A DNA stretch of 64,000 nucleotides, from the NCBI RefSeq assembly GCF_902364025.1, contig NZ_CABJCG010000001.1, positions 806,001-870,000 on the forward strand. Direction: 5' to 3'. Below the pieces are notes generated by a model, which did no database searches, was not told where the DNA came from, and worked only from the letters and a program-made list of their open reading frames with translations. Source of the DNA: Enterocloster lavalensis. Its GTDB lineage: Bacteria; Bacillota; Clostridia; Lachnospirales; Lachnospiraceae. Positions 36,995-46,035 of this stretch are shown here, in pieces (the first letter of the stretch is position 1; every line of letters begins with the position of its first letter). Made by a program: the position numbers and the translations under genes.

Positions 36995-37912
36995 TCAGAA
37001 CTCGCCCCAGCGCCGCACCTCCATCTCCAGGTCCACGCCGAAGTTCTCCTTCACCGTGGCCTGCACATGGCCGCACAGCTCCAGCACGTCGGCCGCGGTG
37101 GCTCCGCCGCGGTTGATCACAAAACCGCAGTGCTTTTCCGACACCTGCGCCCCGCCCCGGCTGACACCACGCAGGCCGCTGTCCTGAATCAGCTTCCCGG
37201 CAAAGTATCCGGCCGGGCGCTTAAAGGTGCTGCCCGCGCTGGGATATTCCAGGGGCTGCTTTTCACGGCGTCTGGCCGCCAGATCGTCCATCCGGGCGCG
37301 GATCTCCCCCGTGTCCCCCGGCTCCAGGGCCATCACCGTCTCCAGCACCACGTAGTCCAGACGGGCCACGCAGCTGGTCCGGTAGCCGAATTCCATCTGT
37401 TCGTTATCCAGGACATGGATTTCTCCCTCCCGGTCCATCACCCGGGCAGAGGTGACCACGTTCTTCATCTCCGAGCCGTAAGCGCCCGCGTTCATCATCA
37501 CGGCTCCGCCCACGGTTCCGGGAATCCCCGCGGCAAACTCCAGGCCGGTCAGGGAATGGGATAATGCCAGGCTGGCCGCCTTTGAGAGCAGCAGCCCCGC
37601 GCCGGCCCTGAGGGAGTTCTCCCCCTCCGGGCCGCCGTAATTCCAGTTTTCCTCCATGGCAACCACCACGCCGGAAAGCCCCCGGTCGCTGACCAGCAGA
37701 TTGCTCCCGTTGCCCAGTATCCGCACGGGCACGTCCCGCTCCCGGCACAGCCGCAGCAGAGCCGCCAGCTCTGCCTCATTTCCCGGCGCAGCGTAAAGCG
37801 CAGCCGGTCCTCCGATACGGAAGGTGGTATGCCGGCTCATGGGCTCCATTTCCTTCACGAAGGACCGCTCCGAGGTCAGTATGGCCTCAAGTTTCTGTTT
37901 CAAATCTTCCAT
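36995..37912 (-). CDS. murB: UDP-N-acetylmuramate dehydrogenase
   Basis: The 305-residue flavoenzyme reduces UDP-GlcNAc-enolpyruvate to UDP-MurNAc in peptidoglycan synthesis. FAD site motifs are seen (MSRHTTFRIGGPAALYA, ILGNGSNLLVSDRGLSG), and the catalytic Ser lies in YPSAGSTFKRP. The length and lack of the Tyr loop fit the type IIb group of Gram-positives. It lies 17 nt after hprK, so cell-wall synthesis is expressed with carbon control. Confidence 0.96.
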   Translation of the reverse strand: MEDLKQKLEAILTSERSFVKEMEPMSRHTTFRIGGPAALYAAPGNEAELAALLRLCRERDVPVRILGNGSNLLVSDRGLSGVVVAMEENWNYGGPEGENSLRAGAGLLLSKAASLALSHSLTGLEFAAGIPGTVGGAVMMNAGAYGSEMKNVVTSARVMDREGEIHVLDNEQMEFGYRTSCVARLDYVVLETVMALEPGDTGEIRARMDDLAARRREKQPLEYPSAGSTFKRPAGYFAGKLIQDSGLRGVSRGGAQVSEKHCGFVINRGGATAADVLELCGHVQATVKENFGVDLEMEVRRWGEF

Positions 37913-37929
37913 CCGTTTTACTCACTCCA

Positions 37930-38856
37930 TCAATCAACTTTATTCAAATTAGCCTGCACTCTCTTGTACAGCTCCTGGGCTGCGTTGTAGCCCATCTTTT
38001 TCTGACGGTAGTTCACGGCTGCGGACTCGACGATAATCGCCAGATTCCGTCCCGGCCGGATGGGGATGGTATGGCACACCACCTGGTTGCCCAAAAATTC
38101 CGTATACTGGTCCTCTAAGCCAAGGCGGTCGTACTCCTTCTCCTTGCTCCAGTCCTCCAGTTTGATCACCATGTCGATGGACTGGGTATCCTTCACGCTC
38201 TCCACGCCAAACAGGGTTTTCACATCGATGATCCCGATGCCACGCAGCTCGATAAAGTGCTTGGTGATGTCCGGAGCGCAGCCGATCAGAGTGTCGTCGC
38301 TGACCTTGCGGATCTCCACCACGTCGTCGGTGACCAGACGGTGGCCGCGCTTGATCAGCTCCAGGGCCGCCTCGCTCTTGCCGATGCCGCTCTCGCCCAT
38401 GATCAGCACGCCCTCGCCGAACACGTCGATGAGCACGCCGTGAATGCTGATGCAGGGGGCCAGCTTGACGTTCAGCCAGCGGATGATCTCCGCCATCAGG
38501 GAGGAGGTGGTCTTGTCGGACACCAGACAGGGAACGCTGTAGTAATTGCAGTATTCCAGCAGGTCCTCATCCGGCTCCTGGTCCCGTGAAAATACCAGGC
38601 AGGGGATCTGGCTGGAGGTCAGCTTGTCGTACATCTGGCGCTTGTGCTCCCGGTCCATGGTATTAATATATGCCTGCTCCACGTATCCGATGATCTGAAC
38701 CCGCTCCCGGTCGAAATGGTCGAAAAAGCCGGTCAGCTGCAGGGCAGGACGGTTTACGTCCGGATGGGTCAGCACGATCTTCTCCGCGTCGATCTCCGGC
38801 GTCATATTCTTAAGTTTGAATTTTTCAATCACTTCCGCAATGGTTACTCCATGCAT
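37930..38856 (-). CDS. hprK: HPr kinase/phosphorylase
   Basis: The 308-residue bifunctional enzyme adds or removes phosphate at Ser46 of HPr in answer to the glycolytic state. It has the Walker A motif GESGIGKSEAALELIKRGHRLVTDD and the HprK signature ELRGIGIIDVKTLFG. The ATG at 38856 is chosen from AAGGGGG 7 nt upstream; the open frame runs a further 81 codons upstream without homology. Targets in the window are HPr (1720-1983) and the Crh-like protein (35669-35923). Confidence 0.95.
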   Translation of the reverse strand: MHGVTIAEVIEKFKLKNMTPEIDAEKIVLTHPDVNRPALQLTGFFDHFDRERVQIIGYVEQAYINTMDREHKRQMYDKLTSSQIPCLVFSRDQEPDEDLLEYCNYYSVPCLVSDKTTSSLMAEIIRWLNVKLAPCISIHGVLIDVFGEGVLIMGESGIGKSEAALELIKRGHRLVTDDVVEIRKVSDDTLIGCAPDITKHFIELRGIGIIDVKTLFGVESVKDTQSIDMVIKLEDWSKEKEYDRLGLEDQYTEFLGNQVVCHTIPIRPGRNLAIIVESAAVNYRQKKMGYNAAQELYKRVQANLNKVD

Positions 38857-38884
38857 GATGGTACCCCCTTTGGTTTTTAAATTC

Positions 38885-38973
38885 CCGCGGTACGCCCCGG
38901 GCGTTTGCCCGCGCTGCGGACCGCGGCTTGATTTTCTTCTATCTATCCTATCACAAGTTGTGATGCTTGTCAT
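38885..38973 (-). promoter_or_regulatory. hprK promoter with palindrome in the spacer and a structured leader
   Basis: On the minus strand ATGACA (38968-38973), 17 nt, TAGGAT (38945-38950). The spacer contains the perfect palindrome TCACAA-G-TTGTGA (38951-38963, plus strand), a possible operator that would sit under RNA polymerase. The leader then holds ACCGCGG (38920-38926) and CCGCGGT (38885-38891) as a 7-bp outer stem around an inner GCGGGC-AAAC-GCCCG stem, just upstream of the ribosome site. Confidence 0.6.
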
Positions 38974-39019
38974 GTGTTTCACAAATTTTCCGGCGGGTGG
39001 AGCGGGATTTGCCGGCCGC

Positions 39020-40918
39020 TTATGGTTCGCCGGGTTGCTCTTCCTCCGCGGCGGCCGGCTTGCGGAAGAACTCGTAGACCTGGCGGGCCGCCCGCTCATT
39101 CATCTGGGGCACCTTTGCAAGATCCTCCACCTCCGCCGCGCGGATGGCCTCGATGTCCTTGAACTCCCGCATCAGCGCCTTGCGCCTTGCCGGTCCGATG
39201 CCGGGGATGTCGTCCAGCACGGACTTCACCTGGCCCTTGCCCCGCAGGCTGCGGTGGTACTCGATGGCGAACCGGTGGGCCTCGTCCTGGATCCGGGTAA
39301 TCAGGCGGAAGCCCTCGCTGTGCCGGTCAATGGGCACCTCCACATTGTTGTAGTAGAGTCCCCGGGTCCGGTGAAAATCATCCTTCACCATGCCGCAGAC
39401 CGGGATGGACAGTCCCAGGGAGTTCAGCACCTCCAGGGCGATGTTCACCTGGCCCCGGCCGCCGTCCATCATGATCAGGTCCGGGAAACGGGTGAAGCTG
39501 CCCGCGGACAAATCCTCCCCCGATTCCCGGTGCTCCTGGACCTCCCGCAGGCCGTGGGAGAAGCGCCTGGTCAGCACCTCCCGCATGGATGCGTAGTCGT
39601 CCGGCCCCTTGACCGTGCGGATCTTGAATTTGCGGTAGTCGCTGCGCTTGGGCCTGCCGTCCTCGTAGACCACCATGGAGCCCACGGATTCCACGCCGCT
39701 GGTGTTGGAGATATCGAAGGCCTCGATGCGCCGGACGCCGTCCAGGCCGATGAGCCCTCCCACCTGGTTCATGGCTCCGATGGTGCGCAGCTCCTCCTTC
39801 TTGATGCGCTCCTTATCCTGGGAGAGCACCAAAGCCGCGTTTCGGGCCGCCAGCTCCACCAAACGCTCCTTTTCGCCCTTCTTGGGCACCACGATCTTCA
39901 CCTTCTGCCCCCGCCGCTCGGTGAGCCAGCGGCTGATGACCTCCTCGTCCATTACCGGCACCTGAAGCCACAGCTCCCGGGGGATAAAGGGGGTTCCTGC
40001 GTAAAACTGCTTGATAAAGCTGTCCAGAATCTCCCCGTCGTTTTCCGCCGTGGCCGCCTGCAGATGAAAATGGTCCCGGCCGATCAGCTTGCCCTCCCGG
40101 ATAAAGAACACCTGCACCACCGCGTCCTGCTCGTCCCGGGCCATGGCGATGATGTCCCGGTCCTCCCGGCCGCTGCTGGTGATCTTCTGTTTCTGGGCCA
40201 CCTGCTTTACGCTGTTTAACAGCTCCCGGTACTCGATGGCCCGCTCAAACTCCATGTCCTCGCTGGCCTGATTCATTTTCTCCTCTAAGGATTTGATCAG
40301 GGGCGCGTAGCGGCCGTTTAAGAAATCCAGGGCCTGGCCGAAGGATTTCAGATAGTCCTCCCGGGAAATATAGCCCTGGCAGGGGGCGTCGCACTGTTTG
40401 ATGTGGTAGTTCAGACAGGGACGCTCCTTGCCCGTATCCCGGGGCAGGTTCCGGTTGCAGGTGCGGATGCGGTACAGCTTGTGGATCAGATCCAGAGTGT
40501 CCTTCACCGCCCCCGCGCTGGTGTAGGGGCCGAAATACCGGCTTTTCCCGTCCTTTTTCATGTCACGGGAAAAAAGCAGCCGGGGAAATTCCTCGCCTAC
40601 CGTGGCCTTGATATAAGGGTACGTCTTGTCGTCCTTGAGCATGGTGTTGTACCTGGGCCGGTGCTCCTTGATCAGGTTGCACTCCAGCACCAGGGCTTCC
40701 AGCTCCGAGTCCGTGAGAATATATTCGAACCAAGCGATGTGGGACACCATCTGCTCAATTTTGGCCGTCTTGTTGCGGCTGCTCTGGAAATACTGCCGCA
40801 CCCGGTTCTTTAAGCTGATGGCCTTGCCCACATAGATTATCTCGTCCCGGTTATTGTGCATCAGATAGACCCCCGGCGAGGCCGGAAGTTTTTTTAATTC
40901 TTCTTCTAAATCAAACAA
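39020..40918 (-). CDS. uvrC: Excinuclease ABC subunit C
   Basis: The 632-residue nuclease subunit of nucleotide excision repair. It has the N-terminal GIY-YIG domain ([30 protein letters not shown]), a UVR motif in the middle, the RNase H-like C-terminal nuclease part ([24 protein letters not shown]) and tandem HhH near the end ([15 protein letters not shown]). The start is probably TTG at 40918 with AGGGTGAT 6-8 nt upstream; no in-frame ATG fits. It lies 27 nt after a DUF1653 gene. Confidence 0.95.
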   Translation of the reverse strand: MFDLEEELKKLPASPGVYLMHNNRDEIIYVGKAISLKNRVRQYFQSSRNKTAKIEQMVSHIAWFEYILTDSELEALVLECNLIKEHRPRYNTMLKDDKTYPYIKATVGEEFPRLLFSRDMKKDGKSRYFGPYTSAGAVKDTLDLIHKLYRIRTCNRNLPRDTGKERPCLNYHIKQCDAPCQGYISREDYLKSFGQALDFLNGRYAPLIKSLEEKMNQASEDMEFERAIEYRELLNSVKQVAQKQKITSSGREDRDIIAMARDEQDAVVQVFFIREGKLIGRDHFHLQAATAENDGEILDSFIKQFYAGTPFIPRELWLQVPVMDEEVISRWLTERRGQKVKIVVPKKGEKERLVELAARNAALVLSQDKERIKKEELRTIGAMNQVGGLIGLDGVRRIEAFDISNTSGVESVGSMVVYEDGRPKRSDYRKFKIRTVKGPDDYASMREVLTRRFSHGLREVQEHRESGEDLSAGSFTRFPDLIMMDGGRGQVNIALEVLNSLGLSIPVCGMVKDDFHRTRGLYYNNVEVPIDRHSEGFRLITRIQDEAHRFAIEYHRSLRGKGQVKSVLDDIPGIGPARRKALMREFKDIEAIRAAEVEDLAKVPQMNERAARQVYEFFRKPAAAEEEQPGEP

Positions 40919-40945
40919 CTGTTCATCACCCTCTACTATCTTAAC

Positions 40946-41563
40946 CTAATTCAGCCGATCCCGCAAGCGGGAACCGTCGTAGCGGCGCTGCATTTCCAAA
41001 TATTTCCTAATATCCGTCAGCTGTTTGGATATGCTCCCGCCGCCCGGTCCCATCTCCAGCACCACCCGCAGGCAGTCCACCTCCTCCTGGCCCACGTGGC
41101 CGTCCATGGCCATCAGAGCCGCCAGCTGGCCGTCGGCGTTTTCAGCTTCCAGAAAATCCATGAGGTAGGGGTTGGGGATTGGGTCAGAGGGTTGGGCGGA
41201 GACCGGGCTTGGTTCCGGGCCGCGGGTCGGGCGGCCGGAGGAGTCCAGGGAGGCGGACTGGGCGGTTACCGGGATATCTGCGTCTGCGGTCTGGGGCGCA
41301 GACGATGCACCCGTAAAACCTCCCTCCGCCCCCGGTACAACCCGCTCAAAGCGGTATTTCTGGGCAGCATCCGGGTATTTCTCCCGGTCCACCTCGCTGA
41401 CAAACATAGTCAGTGGGCGCACGTAAAGGCCGAAATCCCCGTAGAGAGCCTGGTACACCACCATGGCCTCCCCTGTCTCCGAGTGGGCCGCAATTCCGAT
41501 AATCTGATAAAGCTTGTTCTTAAAATGCCGGTAAAATTCTCCCGGCCTGGGTGTTCTGTCCAT
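40946..41563 (-). CDS. DUF1653-domain protein
   Basis: The 205-residue protein has an N-terminal DUF1653 domain (RPGEFYRHFKNKLYQIIGIAAHSETGEAMVVYQALYGD... then LYVRPLTMFVSEV), a variable Ala/Pro/Ser-rich middle and a C-terminal alpha-helical region of about 60 residues. The biochemical role of DUF1653 is not established. The ATG at 41563 has AGGAAGG upstream. It is cotranscribed with uvrC. Confidence 0.8.
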   Translation of the reverse strand: MDRTPRPGEFYRHFKNKLYQIIGIAAHSETGEAMVVYQALYGDFGLYVRPLTMFVSEVDREKYPDAAQKYRFERVVPGAEGGFTGASSAPQTADADIPVTAQSASLDSSGRPTRGPEPSPVSAQPSDPIPNPYLMDFLEAENADGQLAALMAMDGHVGQEEVDCLRVVLEMGPGGGSISKQLTDIRKYLEMQRRYDGSRLRDRLN

Positions 41564-41603
41564 CTGTGTCCTTCCTCTCTTCCAAAGCGTTACACGCAAA
41601 TGG

Positions 41604-41644
41604 GGCAGAAACAGGGGGACTTCCCTGAAATCCCCCTGTCTGCC
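41604..41644 (-). terminator. Strong hairpin after the glycosidase-like lipoprotein gene
   Basis: GGCAGAAACAGGGGGA (41604-41619) pairs with TCCCCCTGTCTGCC (41631-41644) with a two-base bulge. On the minus strand it lies 13 nt after the stop of the gene at 41657 and is followed by only a few T, so it may end transcription partially or stabilise the upstream mRNA. Confidence 0.5.
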
Positions 41645-41656
41645 GTATATTCATCG

Positions 41657-42994
41657 TTACTGATTTCCTGTTCCGTCTGCCGCTGCCCCGCTCTGCGCCG
41701 CCGCGCTGCTCTCCGCCGCCCGGCTTTCCTCCAGCCTGGCCTCCTCGGCCCTGGATTCCTGAATCTCCTGTTCCTCCCGGGCTGCTTCCTCCGGCGTCAG
41801 CAAACCGCCGTAGTGGTATGAAACCCCGGCGTCCCACAGAATCCATTCGTCGTAACCCGCGTCGTAGACCGCCTGGATCTGGGCGCGCACCTGTTCGTCG
41901 CCGTAGTCGATGTAATTCTTCAGGTAGGAAGCCGTAAAGTCCTGAAGCCATGGGCGCACAATGGCCTGTCTGCCGTTTTCATTCTCTGCCTTTGCCTTGG
42001 CCAGCACGTCCTTGGAGCCCTTCAGGGCGTTCAAAATCGTGTCGTAAGGCTGCGTATCCGGGTGCTCGATGCCGAAATTCCCATCCCCGTAGTGGGAGGG
42101 GTAGATCATGGGACACAGGTAGTCCAGATGTCTGGCCATCTCGCCGTAATCCTGACCCACAGCCTGGGCGTCCTCGCCGCTGCGGATAATGGTTCCAAAC
42201 ACGTCCGCGGACACCATCAGGCCCTCCCGGGCCAGGGCGTCGTAGGCGTAGCTGATGAACTCGGTGATAGCCTCCTCCTTGCTGCGCCCCTTCGTGTCCT
42301 CCGGGTCAAAAACCACGTCCTTCATGGTGCGGTCCACCGCAAAGCGGATGTAATCGAACTGAATCTCGGAAAATCCGATCTCCCCCGCTTTCTTGCCCAC
42401 CTCCACCAGGTAATCCCACACCTCCTGGCAGTAGGGATTCACCCAGGCAAGTCCCTTGTTGTCCCGATAAATGCCGCCGTCCGCCACATGGAGACTCCAC
42501 TCCGGCTTCTGCTCCGCCAGGTAGGGATCCCGAAAGGCCACCACCCGGGCGATGGGGTAAATATTGTGATCCTTCAACTTTTGAATTAGGGCCGGCATGT
42601 CGTTGATAAACACTTTGCTTGCCCCGATTTCATTGACCGTTGGTGAATCCATGGCGAATGTAATCCTGCCCTGGTCGTCCTTCACGTCGATGACCATGGC
42701 GTTTAACTCCGTCTGGTCCATCTGCTCGATAATGCGGTCAATCATATCGCCGGTGCCGGCCACATAGGCCGAGACATAAATCCCCTTCACCTTCACGCGC
42801 TCCCGCTCCGGGTACGCGGAGATGGAGATCACCGCTTCCTCCCCGCCTTCCGTCTCAGCCTCGGTGCTCTCCTGAGCGGCCTCTGTGGCGGCGGTACTGT
42901 CGTACTCTATGTCTGGGAATTCCTCCACCGGTTCGTATCGGGTGCAGCCGGTCAAAGCGAGCGCAAGCACGCCTGCCGCTATCCACTTTCTCAT
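41657..42994 (-). CDS. Putative glycoside-hydrolase-like lipoprotein (DUF4015 type)
   Basis: The 445-residue protein has a lipoprotein signal (ALALTGC, Cys about residue 17), an acidic linker of about 45 residues and a TIM-barrel domain of the putative glycosyl hydrolase DUF4015 type (VKGIYVSAYVAGTGDMIDRIIEQMDQT, MVIDVKDDQGRITF, EIQFDYIRFAVD, LCPMIYPSHYGDGNF). The C-terminal 50 residues are rich in Glu, Ala and Ser. It should work at the cell surface, perhaps on wall polysaccharide; the substrate is unknown. It has its own promoter region and a terminator-like hairpin. Confidence 0.85.
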   Translation of the reverse strand: MRKWIAAGVLALALTGCTRYEPVEEFPDIEYDSTAATEAAQESTEAETEGGEEAVISISAYPERERVKVKGIYVSAYVAGTGDMIDRIIEQMDQTELNAMVIDVKDDQGRITFAMDSPTVNEIGASKVFINDMPALIQKLKDHNIYPIARVVAFRDPYLAEQKPEWSLHVADGGIYRDNKGLAWVNPYCQEVWDYLVEVGKKAGEIGFSEIQFDYIRFAVDRTMKDVVFDPEDTKGRSKEEAITEFISYAYDALAREGLMVSADVFGTIIRSGEDAQAVGQDYGEMARHLDYLCPMIYPSHYGDGNFGIEHPDTQPYDTILNALKGSKDVLAKAKAENENGRQAIVRPWLQDFTASYLKNYIDYGDEQVRAQIQAVYDAGYDEWILWDAGVSYHYGGLLTPEEAAREEQEIQESRAEEARLEESRAAESSAAAQSGAAADGTGNQ

Positions 42995-43270
42995 ACGAAA
43001 CCTCTGTCTTTCTCAATATTCTATTTCGCCCTGACGGGCATTTGAAATCTATATTAAAAGGCAAACGCCTGTATTTTCAAGCGGATTTCACCCCATCCGT
43101 CGTTTCTCAATATAATATCACAGTTTTTCCAATTTGTACATGAAAATATGACAAAAGCATTACAAATTCATTAAATCCATCCCACATTTCTGTTAAAAAC
43201 AGCTGGTTTCCAGTCTCCCTCCTCCACCCCTACCGGCTTTTTACAATTATCTCCGCCAGCCCGTTGCGTC
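42995..43270. other. Intergenic region without a recognised gene
   Basis: It contains the upstream region of the DUF4015 lipoprotein gene, with a weak minus-strand promoter candidate (TGTACA, 17 nt, TATTAT around 43108-43136) and AT-rich sequence. No conserved RNA or small coding frame with a ribosome site was seen. Confidence 0.4.
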
Positions 43271-43303
43271 AAAAAAGGAACCCCCTCACACGGAGGGGAT
43301 TCC
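43271..43303 (-). terminator. Terminator of the mannitol dehydrogenase-family gene
   Basis: On the minus strand GGAATCCCCTC.. pairs with GAGGGGGTTCC around a short loop and is followed by TTTTTT (43271-43276, read as A on the plus strand). It lies about 70 nt after the stop at 43372. Confidence 0.8.
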
Positions 43304-43371
43304 AACCATCGCCAGCGGTCCGCGCCGGCGGTCTTTCATATCCGGTAAAATGAACGGTTCCAAACAGCGGT

Positions 43372-44991
43372 TTACGCTTCAGCCAAATGCTTTTTCAGCG
43401 TTGCTCTCACAGCGCCGGGGCCGGCGGTCAGCTCGGTGAAGATTCCCTCCACCGTCTCGCCCAGGCCAACCTCGTAGAGGTTTACGCCGAAGATCTTGGC
43501 GTTGCTCAAAATCGGCTCCAGGACCTTGTGCACGTCGCAGGCCTCCCCGATCTTTACGCCCTCAAGCTGCTTTGCCAGAGACTCGTACATGGGATCCGGG
43601 CTGACGGTAAAAGTGTTGCCCTCGTCGTCCACGCCCAGCAGATAACGGCACCAGCCGGCCTGCACCATGGGAATGAATTTCAAATCGGAAACCTGTAACT
43701 CCGGTCTGGCCGCATACTCCTTGATGGTCTCGCCGAAGCGGATGGACAGCTTCTGGGAGGTGTCGCAGGCGATGCGCTGGGGCGTGTCCGGCATAAAGGG
43801 GTTGGGAACACGGATCTGCAGCACCTCGTCGATGAACTTTTTGGGGGAGAGGATGCCCGGGTCGGTCACTACCGGCAGGCCTTCCTTGTAGCCGATGATC
43901 TCCACCAGCTTCACCAGATCCTGGTCCTTCATCTCCTCGCTGATCTTGGTGTAACCCAGCAGGCAGCCGTACACGGCCAGGGTGGTGTGCAGGGGATTTA
44001 AGCAGGTGCAGACCTTCATGCGCTCCACCTTCTCCACGGTCTCCCGGGTGGTGAACATCACGCCGGACTTCTCCAGAGCCGGACGGCCGTTGGGAAATGC
44101 ATCCTCAATCACCAGGTACTCGGCCTCCTCTGCATTCACAAAGGGCGCCACGTAGGTATTCTTGCTGGTCACGATGCTCTCGGTGTCCGTGAAGCCCACT
44201 TCCTCCAGCATCTTTTTCACGCTGTCGTCCGGCCGGGGAGTAATCTTGTCGATCATGCTCCAGGGGAAGGAGACGTTTTCAGGGTTCTCGATGTAGGACA
44301 GAAAGCCCTCGTCCACCAGGCCGTTTTTGGTCCACGCCTCAGCGTATGCGTGTACCGCGGCGTAAAGCTTGTCGCCGTTGTGGGAGCAGTTGTCCATGCT
44401 CACAAGCGCCAGCGGCAGCCTGCCGTTTGCGTAGCGGTGGTAGCAGAGCGCCGCCAGCTTGCCGATGTAGCTGTCCGCCTTGTCCGGACCGGCCTCAAAA
44501 TCCGCCGCTACATCCCCGCGGTAGTTTCCGTCCATCCCGGTCAGGCTGTAGCCCTTCTCAGTGATGGTGAAGCTGACCATCTGCAGGCTCTTGCTGGCAA
44601 AAATCTCTTTCAGCCGGTTCCAGTCCGCCTCGTCGTGGCGATCCACGGTCAGGGACTGTGCCAGACTGCCGATCACGGTCTTCTCAATGGTCCCGTTGGC
44701 CTTCAGGGTCACCAGCAGGCTTAAATCATCCTGGGGACGGTAAGCCTTTTTCACAATCTCATAGTCGTAACCCTCCGCCACGATGATACCGGTTTTCTCC
44801 ACCCCCTCGTTTAACAGCTTCTGCTGAAGGGCCGCCGGAAACGCCCGGAAAATATTGCCCGCGCCGAAGTGTACCCACTGGGGGCATTTCGCGGTCTCCG
44901 CCTTCATCACCTCACGGTCAAACCCGGGCAGCTCAATGCCGGCTTTCTCCCATACGCTCTTGTCTTTCAACTCACCATCCAGTAAACGCAT
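43372..44991 (-). CDS. Mannitol dehydrogenase/fructuronate reductase-family enzyme
   Basis: A 539-residue long-chain polyol dehydrogenase-type protein that should catalyse NAD(P)-linked conversion of a keto sugar or sugar acid to its alcohol (fructuronate to mannonate, or fructose to mannitol). An N-terminal Rossmann domain (WVHFGAGNIFRAF) and a C-terminal domain with VERMKVCTCLNPLHTTLAVYGCLLG are seen; the catalytic Lys lies in that region. The ATG at 44991 has AGGAGG upstream. No uronate isomerase or dehydratase gene is near, so the exact substrate is open. Confidence 0.85.
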   Translation of the reverse strand: MRLLDGELKDKSVWEKAGIELPGFDREVMKAETAKCPQWVHFGAGNIFRAFPAALQQKLLNEGVEKTGIIVAEGYDYEIVKKAYRPQDDLSLLVTLKANGTIEKTVIGSLAQSLTVDRHDEADWNRLKEIFASKSLQMVSFTITEKGYSLTGMDGNYRGDVAADFEAGPDKADSYIGKLAALCYHRYANGRLPLALVSMDNCSHNGDKLYAAVHAYAEAWTKNGLVDEGFLSYIENPENVSFPWSMIDKITPRPDDSVKKMLEEVGFTDTESIVTSKNTYVAPFVNAEEAEYLVIEDAFPNGRPALEKSGVMFTTRETVEKVERMKVCTCLNPLHTTLAVYGCLLGYTKISEEMKDQDLVKLVEIIGYKEGLPVVTDPGILSPKKFIDEVLQIRVPNPFMPDTPQRIACDTSQKLSIRFGETIKEYAARPELQVSDLKFIPMVQAGWCRYLLGVDDEGNTFTVSPDPMYESLAKQLEGVKIGEACDVHKVLEPILSNAKIFGVNLYEVGLGETVEGIFTELTAGPGAVRATLKKHLAEA

Positions 44992-45135
44992 AACCTTTTC
45001 CTCCTGATTCTTGTTGTGGAAACTTCCTGTTTCTGATGGTTCTATCTTACCACCTCGCCGTCCGGGAATCCATATCCGTTTTTGTTGATTACATTGCAAA
45101 AGTTGTGCTGTAGGCCGGGGATAAAATGGGCGGAT

Positions 45136-45186
45136 GGGAAAATATTTCCCAAAATAAAAAATCGGGAGCGCAATCTCTGCGCTCCC
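45136..45186 (-). terminator. Terminator of the 49-residue gene, with a second palindrome
   Basis: GGGAGCGCA (45164-45172) pairs perfectly with TGCGCTCCC (45178-45186); on the minus strand a T-rich run (GATTTTTTATTTT) follows. A further palindrome GGGAAA-ATA-TTTCCC lies at 45136-45150. It ends the small gene at 45209-45358, about 22 nt past its stop. Confidence 0.8.
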
Positions 45187-45208
45187 AACTGCATTTCAAG
45201 CTCTGACA

Positions 45209-45358
45209 TCATGGGGTTTCACAAGATGTCCGGCACACGGTATCCTGAACCTCATACGGTTCCGTAACCTGTGCGTCCGCTGCCACGGCGTTGAATAAAA
45301 CCAACCCTGCCGCCAGCATGAACCAGGCGACGCCGCCCAGTATTTTACGGATTCTCAT
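45209..45358 (-). CDS. Small secreted or membrane peptide, 49 residues
   Basis: The product is 49 residues: a basic N-terminus (MRIRK), a hydrophobic segment (ILGGVAWFMLAAGLVLFNAVAA) and a possible signal peptidase site after ADA, which would leave a 20-residue peptide with two cysteines (TVCRTSCETP). The ATG at 45358 has AGGAGG 10 nt upstream, and the gene has its own promoter (45422-45449) and terminator (45164-45186), which supports reality. I do not recognise the family. It could be a secreted peptide, a signal or a small membrane protein; function unknown. Confidence 0.6.
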   Translation of the reverse strand: MRIRKILGGVAWFMLAAGLVLFNAVAADAQVTEPYEVQDTVCRTSCETP

Positions 45359-45421
45359 ACACTTCTGCCTCCTGGATGCATAAGCCTCACCTTTGAGTTG
45401 CTTACCCTTAGTCCGTTTCCC

Positions 45422-45449
45422 ATTATACAAACTTTGCCAAAAAAAGCAA
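45422..45449 (-). promoter_or_regulatory. Promoter of the 49-residue gene
   Basis: On the minus strand TTGCTT (45444-45449), 16 nt, TATAAT (45422-45427), with a start near 45415 and a leader of about 57 nt before the ATG at 45358. Confidence 0.65.
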
Positions 45450-45510
45450 GTCCTTTTTGGTTACACAACCTTACATTTTCCTTAAAGGGCGCGGCCGCCC
45501 GGAGAGCCCG

Positions 45511-46020
45511 TCAATGGATTTCGATCCTGGGCAGCACGGCATCCAGATCCACCGCGTAGTGATCCGGCCTGCCTTCCTCCAGGTACACCGGAATCTGCAG
45601 CCCGGTCAAAAGCCCGCTGGGATCGAAATTCAGCCCGTCGCTGCGGAATATGTGCATGGTGCCTCGCTCGTCCATATACCGGCAGCTCACCCTCCACAGG
45701 TATCGCCCGTTCACCGAGACGGAAGTGTCCTGATAGATCTCCGCCAACTCCGCATAGACGCGGCGTCCATTTTCAAGCAGATTCTTTTTTCTGCGGGCGC
45801 GGAATATCTGAAACAGCACAATGGTGTATCCAATCGCCGCAAACAGGCCGCCAAGGCCTGTAAACAGCAGGTTCACAAAGACCGGCGCCGCCGGCTGCGA
45901 ATCCGCGTTCAGAAATCCCACGAGCCCTGCCACCAGAAAGATGGTTCCCACTGCGGCCCAGATTCCGCCAAACAGATACATAAAGAGTGCCATCCCGTTC
46001 ATTTTCCTTTTTCTGCCCAT
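45511..46020 (-). CDS. Membrane protein, possibly DUF3592-like
   Basis: The 169-residue protein has two membrane helices (about residues 12-36 and 48-71) and a soluble C-terminal domain of about 95 residues (GRRVYAELAEIYQDTSVSVNGRYLWRVSCRYMDERG..., ending VLPRIEIH) that resembles the beta-rich domain of DUF3592 proteins. It has a GGGAGG ribosome site. It lies 15 nt after a GNAT acetyltransferase gene, so the two are probably cotranscribed. Function unknown. Confidence 0.7.
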   Translation of the reverse strand: MGRKRKMNGMALFMYLFGGIWAAVGTIFLVAGLVGFLNADSQPAAPVFVNLLFTGLGGLFAAIGYTIVLFQIFRARRKKNLLENGRRVYAELAEIYQDTSVSVNGRYLWRVSCRYMDERGTMHIFRSDGLNFDPSGLLTGLQIPVYLEEGRPDHYAVDLDAVLPRIEIH

Positions 46021-46035
46021 CTGTTCTCCCTCCCT

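Noticed and set aside
38816..40219. 467-codon plus-strand open frame over uvrC and hprK
   Set aside because: Antisense shadow of two conserved genes; leucine/histidine-rich composition without a family.
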